A stretch of 19,928 bases of DNA from Phlegmacium glaucopus (Eukaryota > Basidiomycota > Agaricomycetes > Agaricales > Cortinariaceae), in NCBI GenBank assembly GCA_015039465.1, contig MU130106.1, positions 1-19,928 of the forward strand, in the 5' to 3' direction. The translations under genes were made by a program, and so were the position numbers. Every line of letters begins with the position of its first letter. Position 1 is the stretch's first letter. The notes beneath the pieces are model-generated. The model made no database searches. It saw only the letters and a list, made by a program, of their open reading frames with translations, and was not told the origin of the DNA. Positions 9,101-19,552 of this stretch are shown piece after piece.

Positions 9101-10355
9101 AGTCCCTTCTTTAGGCTTATCAAATACATACCACAATTTGTGGAAAATATACCAGAACAGTTGCCATGATATATGCCCAATCTCCTCCTTTCCTCTTAAA
9201 ATATTTCAACCACATTGATCCATTCCCATTCAAAAGTCTAGAAAATTTGTTAAAGTGGGAATTTAAAAATATCATGGGTCCCAACCTTTTAACCCCATAT
9301 TTAATACACAACTCAACATTGTTCCGCTGTGTTGAAAGAAAGAGCTGTTGTAATTCTTCACTAGATAGTGCAGCTGTTGTTTTTTCAATCAAGTCTGTAA
9401 AATCTGCTCCAGGCTCATGCATCTCTATAACACAATGAGCCAAATAGTTGTTAACAGTCATAACACTTACTTCGAAATACAACATATCCCTTTGGTGGAT
9501 ATTTAAACTCTTCAAATCGTTGATGAATACTCTGTTCAAAATCAGTCCAAGCTTTTTGTGGAGCTTGTTGCATTGCCTCATCTGCTGTTACCTTCCTTCA
9601 TGAGTTGCTTAATTTTAGCATTATCAAGAGAGTCAGTCTTGGTCCACAAAACAATCACTGGTACTTCACAGACTTATCCTTCACAGTACCATATTCATAG
9701 GGTGAACCACACATACCAAGCCCTGTCCCACACTCATTGAAAAATTTCCTCTCTGCTGCTGTGATTGGTCGGTCGTCACTCGTTGGAATGCAGTACCTGC
9801 CCGGGATGTTTTATCTCTGTCAACAAATTTGTTCTCTGAAAGCAAGTACTAACATACCAGATCGCATGAAGTTGCTCCTTCACATTTTTTGCCTTTGAAC
9901 GCTCCATAATGAACTCCTGTACCATCTTCAACTCCTGAGCACCACCAGCTTCAAAACCACGGGAGTCGTGAAAGATAAACCCAGGGTTGGTCTCAAATAT
10001 CATTTCATTCTTGATATCATGCTCTCCACGCTGCCATGTGAGGATATCAATCGAACCATAACCCAATACTAGGACAAGAACTGCTTACCCCCATCGATGG
10101 ATTAAGGGCCGAGGGCTCGATCTGAGATCATGAGCATGGATGTCAGTATCTGGCATGAACTCTCGCCATATACCTCACCTTCCGACCATTCGGACTGAAG
10201 ATCATAGGTTCTCCTGTAGTGTTGCAGAGTCTTCGCAGGATTGTTGTCTTGCCTGCGTTGGCTCGCCCAATCACGAGGATACGGAATCGGGTAAATCTTG
10301 CTTTCAGTCGCTGAATCTGGTCAGCAGTGAGTTGGGGTTTCGATGAAGTAGACAT
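6101..10355 (-). CDS. P-loop GTPase, interrupted by a repeat-filled splice ladder and one frameshift
   Basis: This is a single-G-domain protein of a type abundant in agaricomycetes; its role is unknown, with GTP binding inferred. Exons read by frame and splice sites: 10179-10355, 10089-10121, 9858-10030, 9717-9796, 9471-9663, 9132-9424, then a long intron-like zone, 6573-6602 (ASVSKIMLPI) and 6101-6496. G motifs: Walker A GRANAGKT at residues 30-37, DSRG in HDSRGFEAGG, and TKTD in VLWTKTDSLD. Downstream the family-type segment CVIEMHEPGAD/EELQQLFLSTQ and a helical C-terminal region are present. In exon 9471-9663 the frame changes by one base near 9588-9594 (KEG to TADEAM), so the gene is either recently broken or contains an assembly error. 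The joining of the 6.1-6.6 kb exons to the upstream part is inferred from strand, phase and resemblance to the family C-terminus. Confidence 0.7.
6733..6990 (-). other. Four diverged acceptor/microexon/donor modules downstream of the array
   Basis: On the GTPase sense strand the pattern acceptor, 3-6 bases, donor recurs four times after the array: GGACAG|TACTCT|GTAGGT (spacer 6921-6926), GGACAG|TAT|GTATGT (6860-6862), CAACAG|GGA|GTATGT (6799-6801) and TTATAG|ATG|GTAAGT (6733-6735). The implied introns are 64, 58, 58 and 63 nt, and branch-like CTTACCTAAT and CCTACTAAT occur at suitable distances. Their interiors differ clearly from the 56-bp repeat, so they are not simply more copies. The splicing itself is inferred. 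Confidence 0.5.
6981..8970 (-). repeat. 36-unit tandem array of a 56-bp intron-like module
   Basis: The array has thirty-six head-to-tail units of 56 bp, a few with small indels (for example plus 6 near 7040, minus 2 near 7810, minus 5 at 8511, plus 7 near 8616). On the minus strand each unit reads GTAAGTGCAAGACCATCTTG...CTTGACTCTAG, then CTTACTCTTTTGACAG, then three variable bases. That is a 53-nt intron with donor GTAAGT or GTGAGT (35 units; GTAGGT in one), branch motif CTTAC or CTGAC, and acceptor GACAG, GATAG or GGCAG. The spacer is AGG (11), TTG (7), GAG (7), GAT (4), TCT (2), GAA, TAT, GTT or ATT (one each), and is missing in one unit. No spacer is a stop codon. The array lies between exons of the GTPase gene, with splice motifs on that gene's sense strand. 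The open frame inside the array is a by-product. Confidence 0.95.
8965..9131 (-). other. Entry of the splice ladder after the FPQIV exon
   Basis: The GTPase exon ends in phase 0 at 9132 (reading FPQIV), followed directly by donor GTATGT (9126-9131). A diverged module follows: acceptor GACAG at 9028-9032, spacer GAT at 9025-9027, donor-like GTGTGT at 9019-9024. A 60-nt intron-like segment then ends in CTTTTTTCACAG at 8965, before the first array spacer ATT (8962-8964) and donor GTAGGT. The CTTTTTTCACAG acceptor has the best pyrimidine tract of the whole region. Confidence 0.5.
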
Positions 10356-11580
10356 TGTGAAAGGCGCTCTCGTAGATGTCAGCGATAAGGTTGATCGTCA
10401 GTCAAAGTGTTGTGACTGTCACCGATATGTAATAATTACTAAGCTATAGAGAACCTTCTGCTAACTTATAGCGTCTTACTTATTGCGCGACAAAGCCATC
10501 TCTTCTCGCAACATTGTTGATATGCCGCCCGCTCAGGCAACCCCAGAGTATAGTAGAGTCCAACGGTGCACCAGATAACTGGACGAGATTCGACTGATAA
10601 CCTAGGTACGACGATGCCTTGTTCGTTTTTATCAAATACTTCTTGTTTTAGTCGTCGGTCAAGGTAGAATTGCCCTCAGCTTTCATAAAATTTTAAAGAC
10701 TGTATTTGATCATTTTTGTAAAAGCTAAATTTCTTCAATTCTCGTCATCTGAGCCGGCAGCGACTTGGATTCACAATTGGAATTATTTTCTTTATTGTTT
10801 GAACAATTAGATTTGTCCTGCACTGATTATCGCTAGTGCCCATCTGTGTGTCCACTTCTGTGTTTTCTTCAATGTCTTGTCTGCATTAAAGTCCGGTTCT
10901 TTGCCTTGTAGTAGCTGTACTAAATGTTTGGTATGTCCGGATATCTACAGCGTTGCAGATTAATTCGAGACTGGTCCAAAGCAGGACAAAAGAACATTGC
11001 TCACCTTTTTCATGTTCATGAGTCGCTCATTATTCTCCATGTTGCCACTGATAGTCACGGCCCCAACGCATATGACACAGTAACAAAGGAATCTCCACAC
11101 ACGCAAGGTAAATAGTAGCATCGGGTTCATGTGCATTAGTTGGGGCAAGAACTGTAGCGGCTTGAGAAGCCTTTCTTGATCCCAGAAAGCGTTTGACTTT
11201 AACAGGGGAAAAAACACCTCTAAGTCAAAATCCTGCAAGTGGAAGCAAAATGTACAGAAGTGCATCAATACCTTCGAAGGTGGGCTGAGACTGCTCCGGA
11301 TTCAGGACTGAGAATGAACAATTTCTTGAAAAGTCGTTATTATTATTGTTGATGGGTCGGGAAACGAGTACACTTGATTATAGATGCAACGCCACTCCTC
11401 CGAAGTTTTGTCCTTGTGTTCGGTGAAAGGAAAGACGTTAGCTAGAGGATATTCTCGGCTTTGAGACCATCCGTAGGCTGAGGAGAAAGTAGGGAGAAAG
11501 GAGTCAGTTGGCGACTGAAAATCATCCCATCAAGACAACGGTCTCGAAACCCACACCACTGTCATGTTGGCGAACACTGG
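10356..11580. other. Gene-poor interval upstream of the GTPase gene
   Basis: This contains the presumed promoter and 5' leader of the minus-strand GTPase gene and about 1.2 kb of unassigned sequence. Open frames here are short, overlap on both strands and show no recognisable motif. No tRNA-like box or repeat array was found. Confidence 0.4.
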
Positions 11581-11817
11581 TTAAGTGAAGCTCAGCTTTG
11601 CCTGATCGCTTGATAGATCACAGCATTCAACTACCACACTTCTCTGCTTTCTCCGGTCGGATATGGCACGGGTGCTGGACATGATCCACAACGGGAATCT
11701 GTAGCGTATAAAGTATCGAGTCTGAGACTTTGAGGGACAAGAGGTAGCAGCATTAGTGCAAAATCGGCCATTCAGTGTTCGGACTTCGTTAAAAGCCCAA
11801 GCCTGCCCGCGCATCAC
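11581..11817 (-). CDS. Hypothetical short open frame, unrecognised
   Basis: A 78-codon frame with an internal ATG reading MRGQAWAFNEVRTLNGRFCT, rich in Arg, Ser and Cys. It has no signal peptide, membrane segment or known motif that I can see, and no clear introns around it. It is listed only because it is the longest frame in this gene-poor stretch. Chance is at least as likely as a real gene. Confidence 0.12.
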   Translation of the reverse strand: MMRGQAWAFNEVRTLNGRFCTNAATSCPSKSQTRYFIRYRFPLWIMSSTRAISDRRKQRSVVVECCDLSSDQAKLSFT

Positions 11818-13214
11818 TAATTGTCATTGACCAAAACTTCGCAATTTACCCAGGCCGACTTTCGATGGATACCACCAGACTCAAGTTTGCTTTGCGCACA
11901 CTGTTCTAAAACTGCTTACCAGCTCGATAGCTCAACAGAAGCGCGATGTTCCGGAGGTCTAGCGTGATTGGGTAAAAAAAATTAAAAATCGTACACCGGT
12001 GGGAGGCGCTGCGTTGGGCGGGCTCCTTCTCGGTGGGGGTCGGTAGGGCGCTTCATCCCGCTTGCGAATGATGTGTGCTCCTTCCGGAAAAGTCAAACAT
12101 CGAGATGAGCAAAGTCAGCACAAGGAACTGTCAGAATTGCTTGGACGACTCAGAGTGACAACCACAAGATGTTCCATAGGCTGTTCACAATAAAACTTTT
12201 TCCGTTTCATCTTATACCTCTTTATATGACATATTATTATTGACTGAAGATCCGTCGATTAGTAGCAACCGCAAAGTGTTATGAGCAACGGATTTGCAAA
12301 CAATAAGTCCCAAAAAATACAGGGTGAGGGTGAGGGGCCGGCATCTAATACACATGTCAGTCGAACGAAAAGGAGAACGTAGGCTAAAGAACTAGATGAT
12401 TAGACTGTTGGATGATGGTCGGGTGTTCGTACTAGGTATCTCTTTCCTCAGGAGAACCGGGGATTAGAAATCGTCCTGGATTAGCACTAGTAGTACACAC
12501 GGAGGACAAATGAACCTCTTGGCCTTGAGGCATGGGAAAAGAAGGCATAAATTAGTCCCATCGCTGAACGTTAACGTTGACCGCCGGCTTGGGGAGTTTT
12601 GAACTGTGTCTTGCAAGTATCGATCGCCATAAATCCTGTAGCCGCAGGTTCCACCACCATCATTTGAGAGTCGTAACAAGAAGTAGCCTGTATGAGATGT
12701 TCATCACAACACAACCTCGACGATACCTAGCTTTCTGTACCATTGGAAATAATATAAATAGATAGGCAAGCCTCTTGGTTGTCGAAGAAGATATCTTCAA
12801 ACATTCTATGCACAGCCTCGATATGCCCCTATGTACGAAGACAGGGAGTGGTAAAAAGACGGCAGCCAGCCTTCTGTCCCAAGGTTGGTTTGATTGTATG
12901 CGAGTGTGAGAACATTTGGAGTCAACTAGTCAACCCTTATATTACCTGATGTAGATTCCTTGCCAATTCATCTAATTGCTCATGAAACAAACAAAAAACG
13001 CTCTATATTTCCTACATCCGAGTGCTCCCCTTTTATTCATATTATAGTCCTCAGCAGCAGGTCAACTTGCTTCAAATAATACCGATATCTGAAACTTCTT
13101 GCCTTGTTTCTCACTTGAAGAAAGAAATTTGGTACCACGGAAAACCTTTTGGAAGTGATACACGAAGTTCCTTTTTCCTTTCCGAAAGATTCGTTGAATA
13201 CGAGAAAATCAACG
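11818..13214. other. Gene-poor interval upstream of the arrestin gene
   Basis: A GC-rich patch (about 11995-12060) follows an A-rich run. The rest has only short overlapping frames. On the minus strand around 12735-12830, a frame reading HIEAVHRMFEDIFFDNQEA follows an acceptor-like ACATAG and looks mildly protein-like, but no gene can be built around it. The region immediately before 13215 is the leader of the arrestin gene. Confidence 0.35.
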
Positions 13215-15394
13215 ATGGCGACTCCGGAATTACCAGAGCCCATGAATTCTTCACCCTATCATTCAAAAGTCAAGATTACGACCACTCTTTCGGACCCTAC
13301 ATTCGTAGCTGCCAGTGGCAACTTTGTATCAGGAAAATTGGATATGGAATGTAGAGCTGATAGAGGTTTGGGTATTGGGATCCTTATGGTTGAGCTATTT
13401 GCTATACAAGGTTCGTTGGTCAAACGTATCTGAATGAACACAATCTTGATATTATTTAACAGAATTTTCATCTCGAGACCACTCTGCTACTTCCACTTTT
13501 CTCCACAGTCGTCGCCTTTTCCAAGGTCCAGGTCTACCGCCCTCAAACGCCGTTCAAGCATATACAATGTTAGGCGACCCTCCTCTGCCACAACATTACT
13601 ACCACGCCAGACGAGGAAAATCGACTTTTCTATTCCGTATACCCATCCCATCCTCATCTCCTTCTTCCATCTCTTTTGCATCTGGTTCGGCAAAAGTGAG
13701 GTATGAACTCTGAGCGAGCGTCGGTGTTTATTGGAAAAATGAAAAGAAGTTGGTTGTTGATAATAAGACTGGACGTTGTCGAGACATATCCCTATGATAA
13801 ATCTCCACCTGAAGCTATTGTGGTAGGCGATAATGGGAAATTGTGGATGCACGGAAGGATGATTGGTGGACCTGTAGTGGCTGGTGGAACTGGTTATTTG
13901 GAACTTCAAGTCAATCATTCTAACAAAAAGGTGATCCCTCTTTCTTTTTTCTTCCTTCCTTTATTATAAAGTTGATAATAGTTGTATAGAACTCTATCTT
14001 AACTCTAACTACACGCACGCTCCACCTGCCTGGTCAACAACTACAGCAACCCAGCTACAGTTCAAATCTCGGACACTCTAACAACTGTTCCATTCCGCGG
14101 TCCAGAGTATATTATCCCTCCGGTGCGGAAGGTGTCGTCAATCTGGTCTTTGACGTGCCTAAACTTGCCCGAGGGGTTCAAGGCAGTACCTTAGACGGAG
14201 AAAGCGAAGGAGATGGAGGACAACCTAGGCGAACCGAGAGCCTTTTTGAGATCTGGTGTGAAGTGGAAGTCAAATTAGGTATGGGTATCGGCAGGTCTGT
14301 TCACTAAATTCTCTACCTTTGAACCGGGTCTTGATGATAATTACTTTTCAATAGCAAAGATATCATCCTCCAAATCCCCATTGATGTGGTTCATCCCATG
14401 GCCGTTCCACAACAGCCAATACTAGACCCGTTTATCCAACAACAACCAACGCCGTATACCTATGCGCACCACGGACCCGTACCTGAACTTACGCCATATG
14501 CAGATTATACGTCCTATTACCCCAATCAAGGCGCATATATCGACCCTACACAGATTCAGCCATGGTTACCACCCATGGAATCACCCCTGCTTTTACCTCA
14601 AGGATATCCGCATGGTTATGCGACCACCTGGTCCTCAATTGCTACCACCGTTTCAGCAGTGTCATCCTATGCAAGCACCAGTAGAGGGTCATACTCCGCC
14701 ACCACCGCATTCATTCTTTCCTGAGGCTGTTCCCGGATTACCTCCTGTTGCTCTACCTTATCTGCCTCCAATACCTTACCAAAGCCCCATTGTGGAATCT
14801 CTACCAGAACCAGTTTTCATGCATGCCATTCCGCCTACAATAACACCCCTGATGGATAATTTTGTTACTCCAGTTCCAAACCCTTCTTCCCCCACTCCCA
14901 ACGCCGTGCTATACTCCCCCCATCCTCAACTCACGCCCAAACATTCATTCACTCGAGATCCTACGCTCGGTCCCCTGACTATCTCCAAGAGCGAACGAGT
15001 CGAAGAATTGGAGAAGATGGCTGAAGTAGCTAAAAGGAGTCAGGATCTTTCTGGAGATCTGCCGAAAGCCGCTGGCGCTACTACTCTCGAAGACCTTGAT
15101 TGGAAGGTCAACAGAGATTCTTTGAATAAGAAGACGTTACCGGTACCTTCTGGCAAGTTTGGAGGTAGGAGAAGGATGGGTTGGGATAATGGCGATGATG
15201 TTATTAGCACAGAGAACCATGATCACGAAGAGCCCCAGCAGGGAGGGAGGAAGAGGAGACACTTGATGCCTGTGTTCTCAGCTGCTGCGTATGATCATCA
15301 GGCTGTTCAAGCTCGGGTTTTCATTGTTCAGACGCTTTTTGGTTCGGCTTTTTGGTGGAGGGGCAGAATTATATTGAAAGACGACAAAGGTTGA
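13215..15394 (+). pseudogene. Arrestin-like protein with proline-rich tail, frame broken
   Basis: Fungal alpha-arrestins are adaptors that bind membrane proteins and recruit ubiquitin ligases; the role here is by family only. The start is ATG in CAACGATGGCG, giving MATPELPEP. Exons are 13215-13410, 13463-13930, 13990-14294 and 14355-15394, with GT-AG introns of 52, 59 and 60 bp. Arrestin-fold text: VKITTTLSDPTFVA, MECRADRGLGIGI, ASVGVYWKNEKKLV, ARRGKSTFLFRIPIP, TRTLHLPG and EIWCEVEVKLGMGIG. A Pro/Gln/Tyr-rich tail follows; no PPxY motif was found in it. Lesions: TGA at 13711-13713 where RYELRASVGVYW would be expected (CGA to TGA), a one-base shift at about 13760-13775 before DVVETYPYDK, and another at about 14612-14620 before MRPPGPQLLPP. 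The C-terminus after about 15150 looks like non-native read-through. Either a true pseudogene or one base change plus assembly indels. Confidence 0.8.
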
Positions 15395-15795
15395 TGAATT
15401 GAGTGGGGTTCAGTTGGATGGAGTGTGAGCAGCATAGAGGTTGCCGCCAGGGGACGCTGTGTGCCGAAGAGGTATTCCGGACACATATCGGGGTATTTCG
15501 CTGCGGGATCTATTGAATTGTCAGTAAGCTTGAGTCAGTCACAGGATAAATGCACATGAAATTTTATTAGGTTGGCGCGTCTAACTTCTAAGTGCAGACT
15601 ACGGAGTCTGCTTACGTCAGAATAATGCAAGCAAAGAGGGTTTTTGTACAACAAGGAGCCTGCTAGGAGAACATTAGGGACGACACGTCACAACCGTGAG
15701 CACTGGAACCCCTTTCCTCTCATACTTATACTTACGACTGGCAGGTTAACAGTCTCTTGCATCGTCGAGTCTCTTCAGCTATATAGGCGTCAATA
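15395..15795 (+). promoter_or_regulatory. Spacer and presumed promoter of the ERV41-like gene
   Basis: About 400 bases separate two genes on the same strand. The last 130 bases have CT-rich patches (CCCCTTTCCTCTC near 15710) typical of fungal housekeeping promoters, and end in GCGTCAATAATG. No terminator or other gene is recognised. Confidence 0.3.
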
Positions 15796-17701
15796 ATGTC
15801 ATCTACTCCTTCAGAGCAGGCTTCCTTGCTTGATAAACTCGATCCTACACCCTTGGCCAAATTCGAAATGCTCCCAAATATATCTTCAATGTACAAGGCT
15901 TATTCAGAGTCTCGCGGGTTTCTGACATATTCGTTGCTTTGCTGGCATTCACGCTGGTCGTAAATGACATAGGCGAATTTCTTTGGGGTTGGCCCGACTT
16001 TGAGTTCAGCGTGGATAATAACCCGTCGAAGTATTTAAACATTAATATTGATTTGGTTGTGGCCATGCCGTGTGGATGTGAGTGTTGTACCCTCGCCTTT
16101 AACTATAGTGCTGGCGTTGTTGAATAGATTTAAGTGTCGACTTGAGAGAGCTATGGCGGATCGACTGTTTTTGAGTGGTAGGTTTCGTCGCAATGGGGTG
16201 ACAAGCCACCGCTCTGAAGTGAGTGTTTGTGCATTCTTTCGTGGCGTTGGATTCTAAATTAAAATTTGCAGGGAGCATTCAGTAGCACTATCTGCAAGCC
16301 AAGCAATCGCTCAGTCACGCAACTCTCTCCCCGTCTGTTCGACTGGTTGCTCCGACGAGAATTTTTTTTTATTCAAGCCTATGTATAACTATGAACCGAC
16401 TGAAAGTGCTTGCAGAATATCTGGTACTCTGGCGGTTACACGGGTGACGAGTGAGTTCTCTATCTATCATATGATTGGTTCTCCCGGCTTATATATGCTC
16501 ACTAGCCAACCTACATATCACGAATCTTGGATATGGATATGCTAGCTTTTCCTATGTTGACCATAAACGTAGGTTGTCGTGACCATTTAGATTCTCCCTC
16601 GCTGAACTGAAATCATGGAAATGAAATTTTCTCATATCGTTACCGAATTCTCTTTTAGTCCCCATTTCCCAGACATTGTACAACCACTCGACAACTCTTT
16701 CGAAGCAACAGACAAAGGTCAGGTTAACCCTTGTTAAATCATGAATCTATCATTAACCGTCAACTAGATTTTATCGCGTGCCAGTATTTCCTCCACATGG
16801 TCCCAACCACTTACATTTCCCTTCGAACGAACCCTCTACGCACCAATCAATACAGTGTTACACATTATACACGTGAGGTACAACGTGACCGAGGAACCCC
16901 CGGAATCTTTTTCAAATTTGAACTCGACACTCTGCATATCACACTACACCAGCGAACAACGACCTTCCTCCACCTTCTCATCCGAGTAGGAGGTGTTCTT
17001 GGAGGCGTCTTCGTATGCATGAGTTATGCTATTCGCATCACCACGCGTGCTGTTGAGGTCGTTTCCGGTGCAGATCAAGCACCTGGCATCGCTGCAGAGT
17101 CTTCTGGCGTGAAAGTGGGCTTGAGAGCGAAATGGGTTGGAAGCGAATTACGTGCGCGACCTAGGAGTAGTAAATTAGTTCCTCAAGGTAGTGGTTGGGT
17201 TATGGAAGGGGGAAGCACTTCACCGTATTCCAGTTACAACAACACGCCGCTTCTTACTGAATTTCCTTCACCTGGCGTACAGTCTCCCTACATCAATTCT
17301 GCCACTTCAGCTCCCTCTACCCCTAACCCAGGTACACCTGACTCCGTAGGCCTTGGATATCCGTCAGGTTCATTTGGACCTATACCATCATCGGAGGTAT
17401 ACGGACATCAACAAGTCTTGGTCCTCCACCTCGGACTCCTTGTTCGGCCAGCGCAGGATCTGTTCATTCTCCTCTATCACCTGGTCCAACACAAACTTTG
17501 TTAACCTCAGATCCTAACGACGTAGGTGTTGTAGTAAATACACATTCATCTGCATCGCATAGTGAGTATCCTGCCTCGGCTAATCCTCCTAATCGAAACA
17601 GGTTTCAAATGACTGTCACGGCCACCCAAAAAAAAAAGTTGTCCCTGGGAAATATGTTGAAGTCCATCTTTTTTTTATATGTAGGAGGTCATTATGGGTA
17701 G
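15796..17701 (+). pseudogene. ERV41: ERV41/ERGIC2-like ER-Golgi vesicle protein, multiply frameshifted
   Basis: Erv41 forms a complex with Erv46 that cycles between ER and Golgi in COPII and COPI vesicles. N-terminus MSSTPSEQASLLDKLDPTPL, then SESRGFLT, first membrane segment FVALLAFTLVVNDIG and lumenal GWPDFEFSVD. Further text: LNINIDLVVAMPCG, LSVDLR, DRLFLS, QATALK, FKPMYNYEPT, ITNLGYGYASFSYVDH, ITT- and HYTR-containing COPII-coated-ERV domain, second membrane segment GGVLGGVFVCMSYAIRI, and a Ser/Pro-rich cytosolic tail. GT-AG introns at 16078-16127, 16219-16271, 16451-16505 and 16718-16767. Lesions: single-base shifts near 15928, 16150, 16330, the T-run 16362-16370 and 17404; a small deletion at 16193-16202; and GG where an AG acceptor is needed at 16617-16618. 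The true 3' end is uncertain beyond about 17600. Confidence 0.85.
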
Positions 17702-18760
17702 CATTTAATGATGTACTTGGATTTTTAATTACTTTGACCTAGTTGTAAGGAACCTTTTTTTTGGCACCTGGGGCTTAAACAATTATTTTGTTGTCACTGC
17801 CATGTATTGCACCTGACCAGATGGAATTTGCTTCTATAACCCCAATTTCTGACTTTTGGCTGCAAAACATTTATTTCAGACCTTGGAAATTTGGAAGAAG
17901 CAACTGATGATCTCTTTTCTCTCTCTTGCATCCAGAAACAAGGACTATTGTGCATTTAGGCCCAAGGAATGCTAACATGGTTCACACTGCATGTCAAGAT
18001 ATTTGCATCCACATCAGCAAACTCGGGGTCTACTTACCAGCACTGGAACAGCACCGTACAGCGCCATAGTGCCATAGCAAAGGGTCCTTTGTTTACAGCG
18101 CTGTCAAGCGTCACGGTCACACTATGGGGTGCTATATATTTACTATACAGTGCTATATAGGGTAGGGTTAATATTACAATATACTATTCAATCTGAGGCT
18201 AGAAAGCTAATGTTCTGAGTTCACGCAAGGATAAGGAAAATTAATATATATATAAATCATATTCAACTATCTACACAGAGTCTGAGTCATATCATATATG
18301 TACTACCCTTACTATCAATAGTAGGTTTGTAAACGAGGTGTTGGATGCTGTTGTGTGTTGATTCTCGAAAACAGGCAGAGGTGGTTGGAGTGTTGAAACA
18401 GCCTGAAACAAACCCCTCACATCCCATTTGGATGGGGAGGAGAGGCTGGGTAGTTGAGGTTGTCGAAATTGTAGCTAAAAGTAGCAATTTGTTAGTTTTT
18501 AAAAAGAACAGTAAGAAATTCAAAAAACTCCTCACCTTGGCGCTTGGCACTCAGCGCTTGTTGCCACCTTCTGGGGCTAGGAGGTAGGTATGTGACTCAT
18601 CATTTGTTGCTGTTAGTGGTCGTGGTAGTATGCTGGGGGTGGGTGGGTATCAGATGTACCAAAGCAAACCTATTTTGATGGGGAGGAGCTGAGTAAATGA
18701 CGAGGCCATAGCTAAGAGTGAGCATCTGGCGTCGTCAGTGGTAGAACCTAAACAGTAGTA
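17702..18760. other. AT-rich intergenic sequence, no gene
   Basis: Short frames only, overlapping on both strands. The stretch includes a TA-rich patch (about 18235-18300) and the weak inverted repeat listed separately. No coding motif is recognised. Confidence 0.4.
18060..18133. repeat. Short imperfect inverted repeat
   Basis: AGCGCCATAGTG at 18060-18071 is matched in reverse by CACTATGGGGTGCT at 18120-18133, with a loop of about 48 bases. TA-rich GCTATATA units follow. It could be part of a degraded small element. No target duplication is evident. Confidence 0.25.
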
Positions 18761-18769
18761 TTAATTAGT

Positions 18770-19200
18770 TAAAAAACAATTTAAAAAAAATAAAATGGGC
18801 TCAACAGGCAAGCACTGCTGGCGATGGGTGGTGTTTCCATTGGAGAAACTTATTTTTAGATATGTTTTGTCATTTCCAAAAGATTTTCTCACAGAAACAC
18901 CAAAAGATTTTATAAAAGAAAAATTCAAAAGACACATCATGTGTTTCTCACATGTTTCCCACAAAAAAATTAGACATTTTTTCCAAAGTTTATCTTTCAG
19001 AAACAGGCATAAAACACAATATGTGTTTTGTGGCTGTTTCCAAAAGAAATACCTTACCTTTTTTTTTGTGTATTTCTTACATATACTCTTATTGTTTTAT
19101 TATTCATATTTTCGCGCAGTTAATTTTTTCATTTATCTCGTGTAAATATGTTAAGTGTTTCCTTAAGAAAAATATTTTTTAAAATATTTTTCATATTTCC
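18770..19200. other. Very AT-rich tract with recurring GTGTTTC/GAAACAC motifs
   Basis: The motif GTGTTTC or its complement GAAACAC recurs several times among A and T runs. The overlapping open frames here (18795-19182) are Phe/Lys-rich low-complexity reading and are not supported as genes. Confidence 0.4.
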
Positions 19201-19262
19201 ATCAGAAAAACAAAAAGAAACACCCTTCGCCTCACTCATCGACAACATGAGCAAACATCAGT

Positions 19263-19366
19263 GACTCGCTCAGTGACACTCAGAAACTCGCTCAGTGACT
19301 CGCTCAGTGATACTCAGAGACTCGCTCAGTGACTCGTTCAGTGACACACTCAGAGACTTGCTCAGT
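19263..19366. repeat. CTCAGTGACTCG minisatellite, three 34-36-bp units
   Basis: Three tandem units begin GACTCGCTCAGTGACACTCA at 19263, 19297 and 19331. Each is itself made of a duplicated 12-bp ACTCGCTCAGTG core. The array lies about 190 bases upstream of the first recognisable IRA exon. Confidence 0.85.
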
Positions 19367-19552
19367 GACACGATGAACAAAGCTCACCTTCATCGTCTCC
19401 ACACACCCAAGTGATGGGTCCAGCTCTTTCGGTGTGTTGTCCATTCCAATACTGAGGCATTTAAACCATGAGACGCTTAAACCATTCTTTTCAGGCGATA
19501 CTTATTCAATACTTATTATCCCGGAACCAACATCATCTCAGGCAACTACTAG

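Noticed and set aside
10140..10346. Plus-strand frame opposite GTPase exon 1
   Set aside because: It is antisense to the exon encoding the Walker A motif and has no features of its own.
12630..12690. 3' end of 18S rRNA (GTCGTAACAAG and CGCAGGTTC)
   Set aside because: Only two short matches occur, in the wrong order and orientation relative to each other, with no surrounding rRNA similarity visible.
13022..13354. Alternative plus-strand frame overlapping the arrestin start
   Set aside because: The arrestin frame from 13215 carries recognisable family text and correct splice phases; the alternative frame is a shadow.
18795..19182. Overlapping Phe/Lys-rich open frames as small membrane proteins
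   Set aside because: They arise from A/T runs and repeated GTGTTTC motifs, overlap each other in different frames, and show no start context or conserved motif.
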